DNA of 64,000 nt from positions 30,852 through 94,851 of the forward strand of contig NZ_SLZZ01000014.1 of assembly GCF_004346165.1 (NCBI RefSeq). Direction: 5' to 3'. Source of the stretch: Muricomes intestini (GTDB taxonomy: Bacteria; Bacillota; Clostridia; Lachnospirales; Lachnospiraceae). Below the pieces are notes generated by a model, which did no database searches, was not told where the DNA came from, and saw only the letters and a list, made by a program, of their open reading frames with translations. A program made the position numbers and the translations under genes. This document shows positions 33,818 through 43,950 of this stretch, piece by piece; the first letter of the stretch is position 1, and every line of letters starts with the position of its first letter.

Positions 33818-34619
33818 AACACGGCTGCTTAGTGGAATACTATTAATAATCATTGCACTGGTCACAGTGATTTCCGGCGGGAATATTTTATTTGCCACAA
33901 TGTTCATTATCAGTCTCATAGGCTTGACGGAATTCTACAAGGTGTTTGACATCAAGACAAAAGCCCCCGGAATCTGCGGATATGCGGCGGCCACGGTCTA
34001 CTATATTTTGGTTTATCTGAAATCCGTACTGTCAAGAGATCCGGATTGGTTCATTTTTCTGTTCATGATATTCTTAATCTGCGTGATGGGGGTGTTTGTG
34101 TTCTCCTTCCCAAAATACAGGACAGAACAGATACTGGCAGCATTTTTTGGCATGTTCTATGTGGCGGTCATGCTGTCTTATATCTATCAGATCCGCATAC
34201 TCCCGAGGGGAATATTTACAGTGTGGCTTGTATTCATATGCTCCTGGGGGTGTGATACTTGCGCATACTGCGTGGGAATGCTCCTTGGAAAGCACAAAAT
34301 GGCACCGAAATTAAGTCCGAAGAAATCTGTCGAAGGGGCCCTCGGAGGTATCGTAGGAGCAGCTTTGCTTGGCGCACTCTATGCACTGGTTATTAATACA
34401 TGGGCAGGTGCGGGTGCACAGGTGTGGAGATTTGCAATTATCTGCGGAATCGGAGGAGTTGTTTCACAGATTGGAGATCTGGCAGCTTCTGCAATTAAAA
34501 GAAATCATAATATCAAAGACTATGGGAAGCTGATACCGGGCCACGGCGGGGTCCTTGACAGATTTGACAGTGTGATATTTACTGCACCGATGATTTACTA
34601 TTTGACAATCCTGCTGTAA
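33810..34619 (+). CDS. cdsA: Phosphatidate cytidylyltransferase
   Basis: A 269-residue integral membrane enzyme that forms CDP-diacylglycerol. About seven helices are followed by the signature SAIKRNHNIKDYGKLIPGHGG and the VLDRFDS segment near the C-terminus. AAAGGAGG precedes the ATG, which overlaps uppS. Confidence 0.94.
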   Translation: MFKTRLLSGILLIIIALVTVISGGNILFATMFIISLIGLTEFYKVFDIKTKAPGICGYAAATVYYILVYLKSVLSRDPDWFIFLFMIFLICVMGVFVFSFPKYRTEQILAAFFGMFYVAVMLSYIYQIRILPRGIFTVWLVFICSWGCDTCAYCVGMLLGKHKMAPKLSPKKSVEGALGGIVGAALLGALYALVINTWAGAGAQVWRFAIICGIGGVVSQIGDLAASAIKRNHNIKDYGKLIPGHGGVLDRFDSVIFTAPMIYYLTILL

Positions 34620-34642
34620 ATGCAGGAGAAAGGTTTTCACAT

Positions 34643-35785
34643 ATGAAGAAGATTGCAGTACTGGGCTCCACCGGTTCTATCGGAACCCAGACGTTGGAAG
34701 TTGTACGGGAAAACGGGGATATTAAAGTATGTGCACTGGCAGCAGGAAGTAATATCGCCCTTTTGGAAAAACAGATACGGGAATTTCATCCGAAACTGGC
34801 AGCTGTATGGACCGAAGAAAAAGCCGGTGAGTTGAGAACTAAAGTAAAAGATGTGGACGTCAGGATTGTGTCGGGTATGGAGGGGCTTCTGGAGGTGGCA
34901 GCTGAGCCGGAATCAGAGATTCTTGTGACGGCGATTGTGGGGATGATTGGAATCCTTCCTACAATTGAGGCTATCAGGGCAAGGAAAGACATCGCTCTGG
35001 CAAATAAGGAGACATTGGTGACGGCAGGGCATATTATTATGCCACTTGCCAGGGAGTATGGGAGTTCGATTCTTCCAGTGGACAGTGAACACAGTGCCAT
35101 TTTTCAATCCCTTCAGGGCGGACAGCAAAAAGCCCTTCACAAGATTCTCCTGACTGCTTCAGGAGGTCCTTTCAGAGGAAAGACAAAGGCCGAAATGGAA
35201 AATATCCAGGTGGAGGATGCCCTGAAGCACCCCAACTGGGAAATGGGCCGTAAAATTACAATAGATTCTTCCACAATGGTCAACAAAGGCCTGGAAGTGA
35301 TTGAGGCAAAGTGGCTCTTTAATGTAACTGTAGATAAGGTGGAGGTGGTCGTTCAGCCGCAGAGCATCATTCACTCCATGGTGGAATACGAGGACGGGGC
35401 AATTATTGCAGAGCTTGGGACGCCGGATATGAAGCTGCCCATACAGTATGCTCTATATTACCCTGAAAGGCGTTATCTGCCGGGGAAAAGGCTGGATTTT
35501 GCGACATTGTCCCAGATTACTTTTGAAAAACCGGATATGGAGACATTTTATGGGCTAAAGCTGGCCTATGAGGCGGGGAGAAGAGGCGGGTCTCTTCCCA
35601 CAGTCTTAAATGCAGCAAATGAAAAGGCGGTTGCCCTGTTTTTGGACAGGGAAATCCGTTACCTGCAGATTCCCGAGATCATACAGGCATGTATGGAGGA
35701 ACACAGGAATATTGAGAACCCTTCTGTGGAAGAAATACTAAACACAGAACAGGCGACATATGAATTTATTAAAAACAGGTGGTAA
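34643..35785 (+). CDS. dxr: 1-Deoxy-D-xylulose 5-phosphate reductoisomerase
   Basis: A 380-residue enzyme for the first committed MEP-pathway step. Motifs: LGSTGSIGTQTLEVV (NADPH), LANKETLVTAG, PVDSEHSAIFQ, LTASGGPFRG and HPNWEMGRKITIDSSTMVNK. It ends 3 bp before rseP. Confidence 0.96.
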   Translation: MKKIAVLGSTGSIGTQTLEVVRENGDIKVCALAAGSNIALLEKQIREFHPKLAAVWTEEKAGELRTKVKDVDVRIVSGMEGLLEVAAEPESEILVTAIVGMIGILPTIEAIRARKDIALANKETLVTAGHIIMPLAREYGSSILPVDSEHSAIFQSLQGGQQKALHKILLTASGGPFRGKTKAEMENIQVEDALKHPNWEMGRKITIDSSTMVNKGLEVIEAKWLFNVTVDKVEVVVQPQSIIHSMVEYEDGAIIAELGTPDMKLPIQYALYYPERRYLPGKRLDFATLSQITFEKPDMETFYGLKLAYEAGRRGGSLPTVLNAANEKAVALFLDREIRYLQIPEIIQACMEEHRNIENPSVEEILNTEQATYEFIKNRW

Positions 35786-35788
35786 TAT

Positions 35789-36823
35789 ATGGGCATATTT
35801 TTAGCGATTATCTTGTTCAGTGTGATTATTATATTCCATGAGTTGGGACATTTCACTCTGGCAAAAGCAAATGGCATCCGTGTGGATGAATTTTCACTGG
35901 GACTTGGTCCTACACTTATAGGAAAAGAAATCGGGGGAACAAAGTTCTCTTTAAAGCTTCTGCCTTTTGGCGGGGCATGCATGATGGGGGAGGATGATCA
36001 GGACGACAAGTCCGAGGGGAGCTTCAACTCCAAGTCTGTCTGGGCGAGAATATCCGTTATTGTTGCAGGTCCGATATTTAATTTTATTATGGCATTGGTC
36101 CTTTCTGTAATCATGGTTGCGTGGATTGGATATGATGCTCCGGTGGTAGACGGGGTAGACAAGGGCTACTCGGCTGCAGAGCAGGGAATGCAAAAGGGTG
36201 ATGTGATCACGGAGCTGAACGGAAAGAAAATTCATCTCTGGCGGGAAGTCAGCCTGTATAACCTGATGCATGCAGATGCCGGTTCTGTGGAAGTCACTTA
36301 TGAGAGGGATGGACAGGAGCATGAAGTGACTCTGGAGCAAAGACAGCTGGAAGGCGATGCATTTAAAAGAATTGGAATCAGGAGCAGCGGCACCAATACA
36401 AAGGCGGGTGTCATAAAATCTCTTCAATATGGTGCATATACAGTAAAGTACTGGGTGGATTATACATTTGACTCATTAAGACTTCTTGTGACAGGACAGG
36501 TGGGAGTTAAGCAGATGTCAGGTCCCGTAGGCATTGTGAACTTTGTGGATGATACGTATAAAGAGTCCGCCCCGGCAGGCTGGTCTGTTGTGGTATTGAA
36601 TCTAATGAATATTGCGATCCTACTCTCAGCCAACCTGGGAGTAATGAATCTTCTTCCCCTTCCGGCATTGGACGGAGGCAGGCTGGTATTTCTGTTTATA
36701 GAAGCTATACGAAGAAAGAGAGTGCCGCCGGAAAAGGAAGGTATGGTGCATTTTGCAGGCTTTGCACTGCTGTTGATATTGATGGCAGTGATTATGTTTA
36801 ATGACATACGCAGCCTGTTTTAA
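35789..36823 (+). CDS. rseP: Site-2-type membrane metalloprotease RseP
   Basis: A 344-residue intramembrane protease. The zinc motif HELGH is at residues 17-21, followed by a PDZ domain at about 130-200 and the second active-site motif PLPALDGGRLVF. It acts on anti-sigma factors or signal-peptide remnants in related bacteria. In many Firmicutes ispG follows this gene; here a SleC-like gene does. Confidence 0.93.
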   Translation: MGIFLAIILFSVIIIFHELGHFTLAKANGIRVDEFSLGLGPTLIGKEIGGTKFSLKLLPFGGACMMGEDDQDDKSEGSFNSKSVWARISVIVAGPIFNFIMALVLSVIMVAWIGYDAPVVDGVDKGYSAAEQGMQKGDVITELNGKKIHLWREVSLYNLMHADAGSVEVTYERDGQEHEVTLEQRQLEGDAFKRIGIRSSGTNTKAGVIKSLQYGAYTVKYWVDYTFDSLRLLVTGQVGVKQMSGPVGIVNFVDDTYKESAPAGWSVVVLNLMNIAILLSANLGVMNLLPLPALDGGRLVFLFIEAIRRKRVPPEKEGMVHFAGFALLLILMAVIMFNDIRSLF

Positions 36824-36912
36824 AAGACGGAAGCGAAGAAATCAAGTTTCCTGCACTATTTTTTAATTCCTGCATATATATAATAGAGATGATTTTATTT
36901 GTGAGGAAATTA

Positions 36913-38169
36913 ATGAATGCTTTAAAAGCGATGCAGGAAAATGCTGTCGACAAAGGACGGCTGCAGGTGAATGTAACTTCAGAAAGCACATCTTTTCCCA
37001 TTTCGGATGCAACGGTAGCCATATCTTACACAGGGGAGCCGGACAGCACACTGGAACAGGTGAACACAGATTCTTCCGGACAGACGGAAACACTGGAGCT
37101 CAACACCCCGCCTGTGGAGTACAGCCTTGACCCCAGTGTGGAGGAGCAGCCCTATTCAGAATATACATTGAATATCAACGCTCCGGGTTTTGAACCCATA
37201 AGCATATCAGGTGCACAGCTTCTGGCAAATGTGACGGCACTCCAGGACGTAAGAATGCGACCGACAGATGAAAATGAAGAGGTATTTGTGATACCGGGGC
37301 ATACCTTGTACGAGGAATATCCACCCAAAATCCCGGAGGATGAGATAAAGCCTGTGAATGAAACCGGTGAAATTGTGCTGAGCAGGGTGGTAGTGCCGGA
37401 ATATGTTGTTGTACATGATGGTTCGCCGGCAGATACTACTGCACAGAATTATTATGTGAGATACAGAGATTATATTAAGAATGTGGCCTCCAGCGAAGTA
37501 TATGCCACCTGGCCGGAAAACGCTATCCGTGCAAATGTCCTGGCAATCATGTCCTTTACATTGAACCGGGTTTATACTGAATGGTATAGGAACAAGGGGT
37601 ACGATTTTACCATTACATCCTCCACGGCATTCGACCATAAATGGATGTCTGGTAGAAATTATTATGATACAATTTCTCTGATTGTGGATGAGGTATTTGC
37701 AAATTATCTTTCCAGACCCAATGTCAGACAGCCAATCCTTACACAGTACTGTGACGGACGCCGGGTAACATGTCCCGGCTGGCTTACGCAGTGGGGTTCC
37801 ATGGCCCTCGGCGAGGAGGGGTATTCATCGATTGAAATCCTGCGTTATTACTACGGGGACGATATGTATATCAACATAGCGCCGGAAGTATCGGGAGTTC
37901 CGTCCTCCTGGCCGGGCTATTTGCTGGAAAACGGCTCCAGCGGAGATAAAGTAAGGCAGATACAGGAACAGCTTAACACCATAGCCGGGGCATATCCTGC
38001 AATTCCCAGAATAAGTGCCGACGGAGTGTACGGGCCATCAACGGCAGATGCCGTCAGGATATTCCAGTCTGTTTTCGGACTGCCCCAGTCTGGAACCGTA
38101 GACTACAGGACATGGTACAAAATATCCGAGATATATGTCGCTGTATCCAGAATAGCAGAGTTGGCTTAA
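36913..38169 (+). CDS. sleC: SleC-like spore cortex-lytic enzyme
   Basis: A 418-residue protein resembling clostridial SleC, which degrades the spore cortex during germination after its pro-region is cut by Csp proteases. Residues about 1-110 form the pro-like domain (TDSSGQTETLEL, PYSEYTLNI). The middle is SpoIID-like, with CDGRRVTCPGWLTQWGS and LRYYYGDD. The C-terminal peptidoglycan-binding domain is at about 335-410. The ATG at 36913 follows GAGGA; 36889 has none. No Csp gene is in the window. The assignment is by motif recall. Confidence 0.75.
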   Translation: MNALKAMQENAVDKGRLQVNVTSESTSFPISDATVAISYTGEPDSTLEQVNTDSSGQTETLELNTPPVEYSLDPSVEEQPYSEYTLNINAPGFEPISISGAQLLANVTALQDVRMRPTDENEEVFVIPGHTLYEEYPPKIPEDEIKPVNETGEIVLSRVVVPEYVVVHDGSPADTTAQNYYVRYRDYIKNVASSEVYATWPENAIRANVLAIMSFTLNRVYTEWYRNKGYDFTITSSTAFDHKWMSGRNYYDTISLIVDEVFANYLSRPNVRQPILTQYCDGRRVTCPGWLTQWGSMALGEEGYSSIEILRYYYGDDMYINIAPEVSGVPSSWPGYLLENGSSGDKVRQIQEQLNTIAGAYPAIPRISADGVYGPSTADAVRIFQSVFGLPQSGTVDYRTWYKISEIYVAVSRIAELA

Positions 38170-38184
38170 AACTGACATCAGAGG

Positions 38185-38224
38185 GAGGCTGCCACATGAA
38201 AAACTGATGTGGCAGCCTCTTTTG
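38185..38224 (+). terminator. Strong intrinsic terminator after the sleC-like gene
   Basis: GAGGCTGCCACAT (38185-38197) pairs perfectly with ATGTGGCAGCCTC (38207-38219), followed by TTTTT. Confidence 0.9.
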
Positions 38225-38255
38225 CGTAGCAGGAAATGAGATTCTTTATTTATAA

Positions 38256-38432
38256 TTACTCAGACAGAGAATAAATTTTCAGGAAATCTTCCCGCTCCTC
38301 TTTATTCATCCGAATAAACTCTGTAAATTCGACATTTACAAGGTACATTGGCTGTCCACAGCAAAATGCGTGTGACTGGTTATTGGTAAAATGATACCTT
38401 TTACATTTTATACAATAAAATACATGCATCAT
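38256..38432 (-). CDS. Small Cys-rich protein, possibly zinc-binding
   Basis: About 58 residues. Cysteines in YCIKCKRY and SHAFCCGQP could form a zinc ribbon or knuckle. GGGAGG lies about nine bases before the ATG at 38432; several neighbouring ATG codons are possible starts. No named family was recognised. Confidence 0.55.
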   Translation of the reverse strand: MMHVFYCIKCKRYHFTNNQSHAFCCGQPMYLVNVEFTEFIRMNKEEREDFLKIYSLSE

Positions 38433-38490
38433 TTGCATCACCCTCCCTATATACTATCATAACACATAGCAGGAAAGAAAAGGATGAAAT

Positions 38491-39723
38491 ATGAGAAATA
38501 GAAGAAAAAGACGAAAAAGAAAACAATGGCCGGCTTTCCTTGGTTTTTTTCTTGCGGTCTGCATTTTGTCAGGTATGGGAACAGTGGTATTAAAACAGTT
38601 TCCCCAGATTTTTACGTCCGCGAAAGAGGCTGCCCAGACTGTGAAGCTGCAGGCGGGGCATGAAGAAAGTGTACCTTTTGAGAAAATCAAAGTGCCCGAG
38701 GTGGACATGGCAGGCGGGTATTATTATCAGCAGCTGGGAGAAGAGGAGCAGAAGCTTTATACAGAGATTTATCAGGGAATACTGGAATCTTCTGATTCCA
38801 TCTATGTACATTCCTCCAATGTGGAGGCACTCAAAAAGGTCAGCAGCTTTATTTTCTGCGACAGACCGGAACTATTCTGGTGCGGAGGTGAAATGCAGAT
38901 GACAAGCTATGCAGACTATTCGGAGATCCAGCCGGTATATCTGTATACGGGGGAGGAAAAGGAGCAGAGACAATCGCGGATAGATACGGCAGTCAGTGAG
39001 TGTCTGTCCGGGATTACAGGCGATATGACGGAATATGATAAGATAAAATACATTTTCGAGTATCTTGTGAATACGGTAGACTACAATCTGGAGGCCCCGG
39101 ATAACCAGAATATTTACAGTGCCCTTGTGGGAAAATCTTCTGTGTGTGCCGGCTATTCCCGTGCGGCCCAGTACCTTCTGCAGCAGTTGGGGATAGAATG
39201 CATCTACGTAACCGGAACCATTCCGGAGCAGGGGGCACATGCGTGGAATATCGTGAAATGCGGCGGACAGTACTATCAGATGGATGTTACCTTTGGAGAT
39301 CCTGTGTTCCTTGAGGCGGAGAGTGGAGAAAACATACCTGACAAAAGCACGAATTACGATTACCTCTGCTGCAGCGATGCAGAGATTTTGAAAAATCACA
39401 CCATGGATACAGATGTTAGTTACCCGCTCTGCAGTTCTATGGATCTAAACTATTATAAATTAAACGGTATGTACTATGAAGAATTCCAACCGGAACAGCT
39501 TCTTGAGGATATGAACCAGACTATTTATAATAAGGAGAGCTCTTTCACGTGCAAATTTGCCAGCGACACACTGTATCAGCAGTCTCATGATGGTATCCTT
39601 AACGGTCTGGTCCAGAATGCTGCCCAGAATCTGCTGGAGCATTATGGACTGGAAACAGTGCAGTATACATATGTGGAGGATGACGTGATGGATAAAATTA
39701 TTATTTTCTGGAATTATCAGTAG
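38491..39723 (+). CDS. Transglutaminase-like (cysteine protease fold) membrane-anchored protein
   Basis: A 410-residue protein with a basic N-terminus and a membrane anchor at about residues 14-36. The transglutaminase-like core has Cys in SSVCAGYSRAAQYLL, His in GAHAWNIVK and Asp in QMDVTFGD, the full catalytic triad. It is predicted to face the outside of the cell. The family includes cell-wall-associated peptidases; the target is unknown. GGATGAAAT-type site upstream is weak. Confidence 0.85.
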   Translation: MRNRRKRRKRKQWPAFLGFFLAVCILSGMGTVVLKQFPQIFTSAKEAAQTVKLQAGHEESVPFEKIKVPEVDMAGGYYYQQLGEEEQKLYTEIYQGILESSDSIYVHSSNVEALKKVSSFIFCDRPELFWCGGEMQMTSYADYSEIQPVYLYTGEEKEQRQSRIDTAVSECLSGITGDMTEYDKIKYIFEYLVNTVDYNLEAPDNQNIYSALVGKSSVCAGYSRAAQYLLQQLGIECIYVTGTIPEQGAHAWNIVKCGGQYYQMDVTFGDPVFLEAESGENIPDKSTNYDYLCCSDAEILKNHTMDTDVSYPLCSSMDLNYYKLNGMYYEEFQPEQLLEDMNQTIYNKESSFTCKFASDTLYQQSHDGILNGLVQNAAQNLLEHYGLETVQYTYVEDDVMDKIIIFWNYQ

Positions 39724-39763
39724 AAGAGCGGAAAAGAGTACCGAAGGGAGGAAAACAACAGAC

Positions 39764-40948
39764 ATGAGTAAGCGTCAAGTATGGGTTATTACTATTGGTG
39801 GATTTCTGAGTTATTTTTTATTTGGATTTATTGATAATATGAAAGGGACGACAATTCCCTTCATATTGCAGGACACAGGGTATAGTTATTCGGAAGGCGG
39901 CAGCATTATATTCAGTGAATATACCGGATTTTTCATTGCCACCTTCGTTGCCGGGCTGTTGGCAGATTTATTCGGGAAAAAGTTTACGCTGATTATGTCA
40001 GGGATATGTCTTATTTTCGGTGCAATAGGTTATGCCTCATCTTCGAATTTGATTGTATTCATTGTATTTATCTTTTTCATCGGACTGGGACTGGGTTCGC
40101 TGGAATTAAGCGGGAGCAATGTAATATCGGAGGTTCACTCTCATAACAAGGGGCGCTATCTGAATCTTCTAAATGCCTTTTATGGTGTCGGTTCTATTAT
40201 TACCCCTATTGTAACCGGATACCTTTTGAATTCAGGGGTTTCATGTCGGGCGGTCTATAGGTACAGCCTGTTTGTTATAGTGCCAATCACGATTTATTTT
40301 CTGGCCATGAGGTATCCGAAAGCGGATATTGTAAAGGAGCAATCGGAGAAAACTAATTTTAAAGAGATTATTCAGATTATTACAAGAAAAGAAGTACTGC
40401 TGATGTATGTAGTGATCTTTGCATATGTAGCTGCGGAAATTGGGATAGCCACGTGGATGGTAGAGTTTGTGCAGAAAGCAAAGGGTGTATCTTCAGCAGC
40501 AGGCGCCATGTATCTTTCCATACATTTTGCAGGCATGATGATAGGACGGCTTCTGGGCAGCCTTTTTGTGGATAAAGTGGGTCATCTGAAAAGCCTGCTG
40601 ATCTTTTCTGTTATGTCAATTTTCTGTATTACCCTGGGAGTGTTCGGACCTTCATCTATAGCAATTGTACTGGCATTCACAGGCTTTTGTTTTTCAATTA
40701 TTTTCCCGACATCCACAGCAGTGGTTTCAGAAATCCCCACAAAAAATTCGGGAACAATGCTTGGCATATTCTTTGCATTTGGAGGTTTAGGGGGAATGGC
40801 CGGACCGTGGCTTATCGGAGTCATGAATGATGTGTTTGGATTGAAATCAGGTATGGCAGTAAATATTGTATTTTGCATAATTGTTATGACGGCTTTGATT
40901 ATTCGTATGAGCAGTAAGGTGAAATCGAGAGACACAAGGCTGACCTGA
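39764..40948 (+). CDS. MFS transporter, FucP-like group
   Basis: A 394-residue major-facilitator protein with about 12 membrane helices. The loop 2-3 motif is ADLFGKKFTLIMSG and the matching loop in the second half is GRLLGSLFVDKVGH. GGGAGGAAAAC precedes the ATG. The closest feel is to sugar:proton symporters, but the substrate cannot be read from sequence. Confidence 0.85.
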   Translation: MSKRQVWVITIGGFLSYFLFGFIDNMKGTTIPFILQDTGYSYSEGGSIIFSEYTGFFIATFVAGLLADLFGKKFTLIMSGICLIFGAIGYASSSNLIVFIVFIFFIGLGLGSLELSGSNVISEVHSHNKGRYLNLLNAFYGVGSIITPIVTGYLLNSGVSCRAVYRYSLFVIVPITIYFLAMRYPKADIVKEQSEKTNFKEIIQIITRKEVLLMYVVIFAYVAAEIGIATWMVEFVQKAKGVSSAAGAMYLSIHFAGMMIGRLLGSLFVDKVGHLKSLLIFSVMSIFCITLGVFGPSSIAIVLAFTGFCFSIIFPTSTAVVSEIPTKNSGTMLGIFFAFGGLGGMAGPWLIGVMNDVFGLKSGMAVNIVFCIIVMTALIIRMSSKVKSRDTRLT

Positions 40949-41108
40949 AGAAATTCTAAAGAAATCTAAAGAAATTTTAAGGAAGCTTAAGAAAGCTTAT
41001 ATTGTAAAGGTGCTAATTGACTTATATAATGAACATAGTTGAAGATGAACTCTGGCTGTGTGGTCCTGTCAGATGTATTTAAATGAAGAGAAAGGTGAGG
41101 TAAATATT

Positions 41109-42160
41109 ATGAAACTCGGAGGGGGTCTTAAAAGCTTCTTGCCGGTTGTGTTATGTGGAGTGCTGTTGGCCGGATGTGTAGAAACACCCCAAAATGATAA
41201 CGTTGTAGATCGTTCCGAGGGTTTTCCGAAAGAAAAAATGTTAAAAGAAAGTAATGAGAACAAAGACTTTGATACACCTGACTTATGGCACGAGCACTTT
41301 GAGACAGAAAGAGTGATAAAAGCGGTCAATTTAGCTATGTTGTCGGAACCATATACAGTCAATCAGATCTGGAAATGGACATAGATCAGCAAGAGTCTTT
41401 TAGAAGGGATTCCAAAGATTCTTTTATGGAAGAATATGGAGTATATCTCGAGAATGCTGCGTTACTATTTGGAGAATCACCCGGCATAAGTGAAGAAAAA
41501 GCAAAAGAACTTGGCAGTAAATTGCTTCAGGATTTGAATATTAATGACAACTTTGAGTTGAAAAAAATTGAAAAGGCAATCTACTATGATAAGGATCGCG
41601 AATGGGATCCCTATGATTCCGGACAAAAGCCAGAGGGGGTTGGATATACATTGACATATGCATATCCATATGAGGGAGTATCTGTGTTTACATATCCGGA
41701 AAATGTAAATAAATATAAGGATTTGGGAGAACTGGTATACGCTCCCTCTTTTGAATCAGAAATATTGAAGATTACTGTTACAGACGAGGGCATTCGAATG
41801 TTTACATGGAGTAACATGACAGAAAAAACTGCAGTCATTACAGAAAATTCAAAACTCCTCCCTTTCGACCAGATTCAGGAAGCTCTTAAAGAACACCTTA
41901 TGGCGGTGAAGGTGTCCGTAGATGATGTCAATAGTTTTAATCCGGAGGACCATCAAGATTCTATTGAGGTTAAAGAGGTAAATTTCTGTGTTTCACACAT
42001 GAGTGCATATAAGAATCCAAAGGCAGCATGGCTCGTTCCGGTCTGGGTATTTAAGGTGGAAACAAACAGTTATAGTATCATATATAATACAAATGTTAAT
42101 CTGGGAACAGAATATGTGGTATTAAATGCATATGATGGAGGATATATAGCACCTCAATAG
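41109..42160 (+). pseudogene. DUF6034-like lipoprotein gene, frameshifted and shortened
   Basis: The 5' part (41109-41384, one frame) encodes a lipoprotein start with lipobox LLAGC at Cys23 and GCVETPQNDNVV, like the intact copy at 43951-45510. A second frame, from about 41320 to 42160, carries the C-terminal half: EGIRMFTWSNMTEKT, KAAWLVPVWVFKV and YVVLNAYDGGYIAPQ, all matched in the intact copy. The frame changes near 41300-41340, and the total is about 170 residues short. It is a decayed duplicate. The family name is from memory. Confidence 0.75.
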
Positions 42161-42237
42161 AATGATGAAAGTTGTAATAATTGATAGAGTACTTAAAAGG
42201 TGATTGAGCAATCATAAGATATGTACAGGAGACGGCG

Positions 42238-42993
42238 ATGAATGTTATAAAATGTGACCTGCGCAGATCAATTCAATCTAAGGAATTCATTTTAGCTGTG
42301 TTAATTATGACGATAGTTGGGTATATTGCGTTGACCGAGTCATTAGCTTTTCTCGAAGCACACTCAATTCGGGGTCAGGATATATCAATGCTTACACTAT
42401 ATTCGGTTTTCAAAAGCAATGAGATGTTTTTAATGTCAATCCCCATAGCCTGTGCTCTTATTTATGGGACGGCCTCTTATGATGAGTTGAATTATCGATT
42501 TATTATTTTCAGCTTACCGAGAAGTTCCAGAAGCAAATATATACAAGCAAAAATGTCGGCATTAATTGTCTCTTCTTTCTCAGCGGTATTGCTCACATGG
42601 CTGCTAATGATTGGTTGTGGTCTGGTAATCTGTTTTAATAAAAATATGCCGGTTTATTTTGGAGACGGCAATGGTATGGAGAGCGGAATTCAAATTTTCA
42701 GCTGGATAGTACAAGACTGTCTTGGAGGGGTATTATGGGCTTTGACCAGTGCAGTTGCGTCCATTGTTATGAACAGCAAGTATATGGCTTATATAACACC
42801 CTTTTTATTATATTATATACTTGACACTTTTCAAAAAAGATATTATATCGCATATTACTATTTCAATCCTGCAGAATGGATGAGTTCGAACCATATGAAT
42901 CTGGGGATATGTATGATTTTTTTGATTGTATTCTGTGTTGTTTTGGCAGGGATTCTTGAATGGATGATGAGGAAGAAAATTAGAGATGTTTAG
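42238..42993 (+). CDS. ABC-2-type transporter permease 1
   Basis: A 251-residue membrane protein with about six helices and a DELNYRFIIFSLPRSSRSKY cytoplasmic loop, typical of ABC-2 permease subunits. Its 3' end overlaps the next permease by 8 bp. Likely partners: the second permease and the ATPase at 45625-46272. The cargo is unknown. Confidence 0.75.
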   Translation: MNVIKCDLRRSIQSKEFILAVLIMTIVGYIALTESLAFLEAHSIRGQDISMLTLYSVFKSNEMFLMSIPIACALIYGTASYDELNYRFIIFSLPRSSRSKYIQAKMSALIVSSFSAVLLTWLLMIGCGLVICFNKNMPVYFGDGNGMESGIQIFSWIVQDCLGGVLWALTSAVASIVMNSKYMAYITPFLLYYILDTFQKRYYIAYYYFNPAEWMSSNHMNLGICMIFLIVFCVVLAGILEWMMRKKIRDV

Positions 42994-43882
42994 CTTAAGG
43001 AGAATTTGGAAATATACACGTATTGATTTTAAAAATTGGGAAAGAAGTCCGCGTATTGTTATAACTTTTATTCTTGCTGCAATACTTTGCCTGATGTTGT
43101 CAAACAGGGCAATAGATTTTGCGGACAAGTACGGAACATATACGCAGCTGTTTGAAGTGTTTATCTGGACGTTTGGCGATTCAAGCTCTATCATGTTGTC
43201 GTCACTTCTACTGATGCTGTTGTTAGGTGATATTCCGTTTGTTACGCCGGCAACCCCTTATCAGCTCGTCCGCTCAAGCCGGATTGAATGGGTTCTGGGC
43301 CAATTGTTATATGTTTTTATTTCGTCGGCTATATATATTTCATATCTCCTTGTCATAACCTGCGTGTTAAGTGCTCATATTTCATATATAGGGAATAAAT
43401 GGTCCAAAACCAGCGCATTATTGGGGTATTCGGGTGTTGGAAGGAAAATAGCCCTGCCTACATCGGTGAAAGCACTGGAAATGAGCTCGCCATATGCCTG
43501 CGTGCTCATGATTTTTGTTCTTATGCTCTTATATGCGTTTTTTATATCGGCAATCATGTTTTTGTTTAACTTATACCGTAATAAATACTGGGGCGTAGTT
43601 AGTGTGATTGTTGTAAATATGTATGGACTATTTCTAAGTCCAGGAATATTTAAAAAGATATTTCATTTATCCGGAGCTCTTGAATATAGAGCAAATGTTG
43701 CCGCGGGATGGCTGTCGCCGCTAAATCAGGCGACATACTATATGCATAATTTTGGCACTGATTATTTACCTAGCATTACGATAAGCATAGTGCTTTTTGT
43801 TGTGATTATAGGTTTGTTATATTTTCTGATTTGTAAAAGAGTGAGAAAATACGAGTTCTCTTTTATACAGGCAGGTGTATGA
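42986..43882 (+). CDS. ABC-2-type transporter permease 2
   Basis: A 298-residue membrane protein with about six helices (FILAAILCLMLSNRAI, SSAIYISYLLVITCVLSAH and others). It overlaps permease 1 by 8 bp. Its stop codon overlaps an ATG that opens a 19-codon frame ending in a DUF6034-like tail. Confidence 0.75.
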   Translation: MFSLRRIWKYTRIDFKNWERSPRIVITFILAAILCLMLSNRAIDFADKYGTYTQLFEVFIWTFGDSSSIMLSSLLLMLLLGDIPFVTPATPYQLVRSSRIEWVLGQLLYVFISSAIYISYLLVITCVLSAHISYIGNKWSKTSALLGYSGVGRKIALPTSVKALEMSSPYACVLMIFVLMLLYAFFISAIMFLFNLYRNKYWGVVSVIVVNMYGLFLSPGIFKKIFHLSGALEYRANVAAGWLSPLNQATYYMHNFGTDYLPSITISIVLFVVIIGLLYFLICKRVRKYEFSFIQAGV

Positions 43883-43938
43883 ACCAAACTAAAATGAAAA
43901 AATTAAATGCACTGGATGGCGGCTACAGCGGTAATTAG
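43879..43938 (+). pseudogene. 19-codon frame with a DUF6034-like C-terminal tail
   Basis: Starts ATGA over the permease stop and ends LNALDGGYSGN then TAG. The tail parallels LINALDGSYID in the 43951 gene and VLNAYDGGYIAPQ in the 41109 gene. Most likely a remnant of a deleted copy; a small coupled peptide cannot be excluded. Confidence 0.5.
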
Positions 43939-43950
43939 AGGGGGCGAAAC

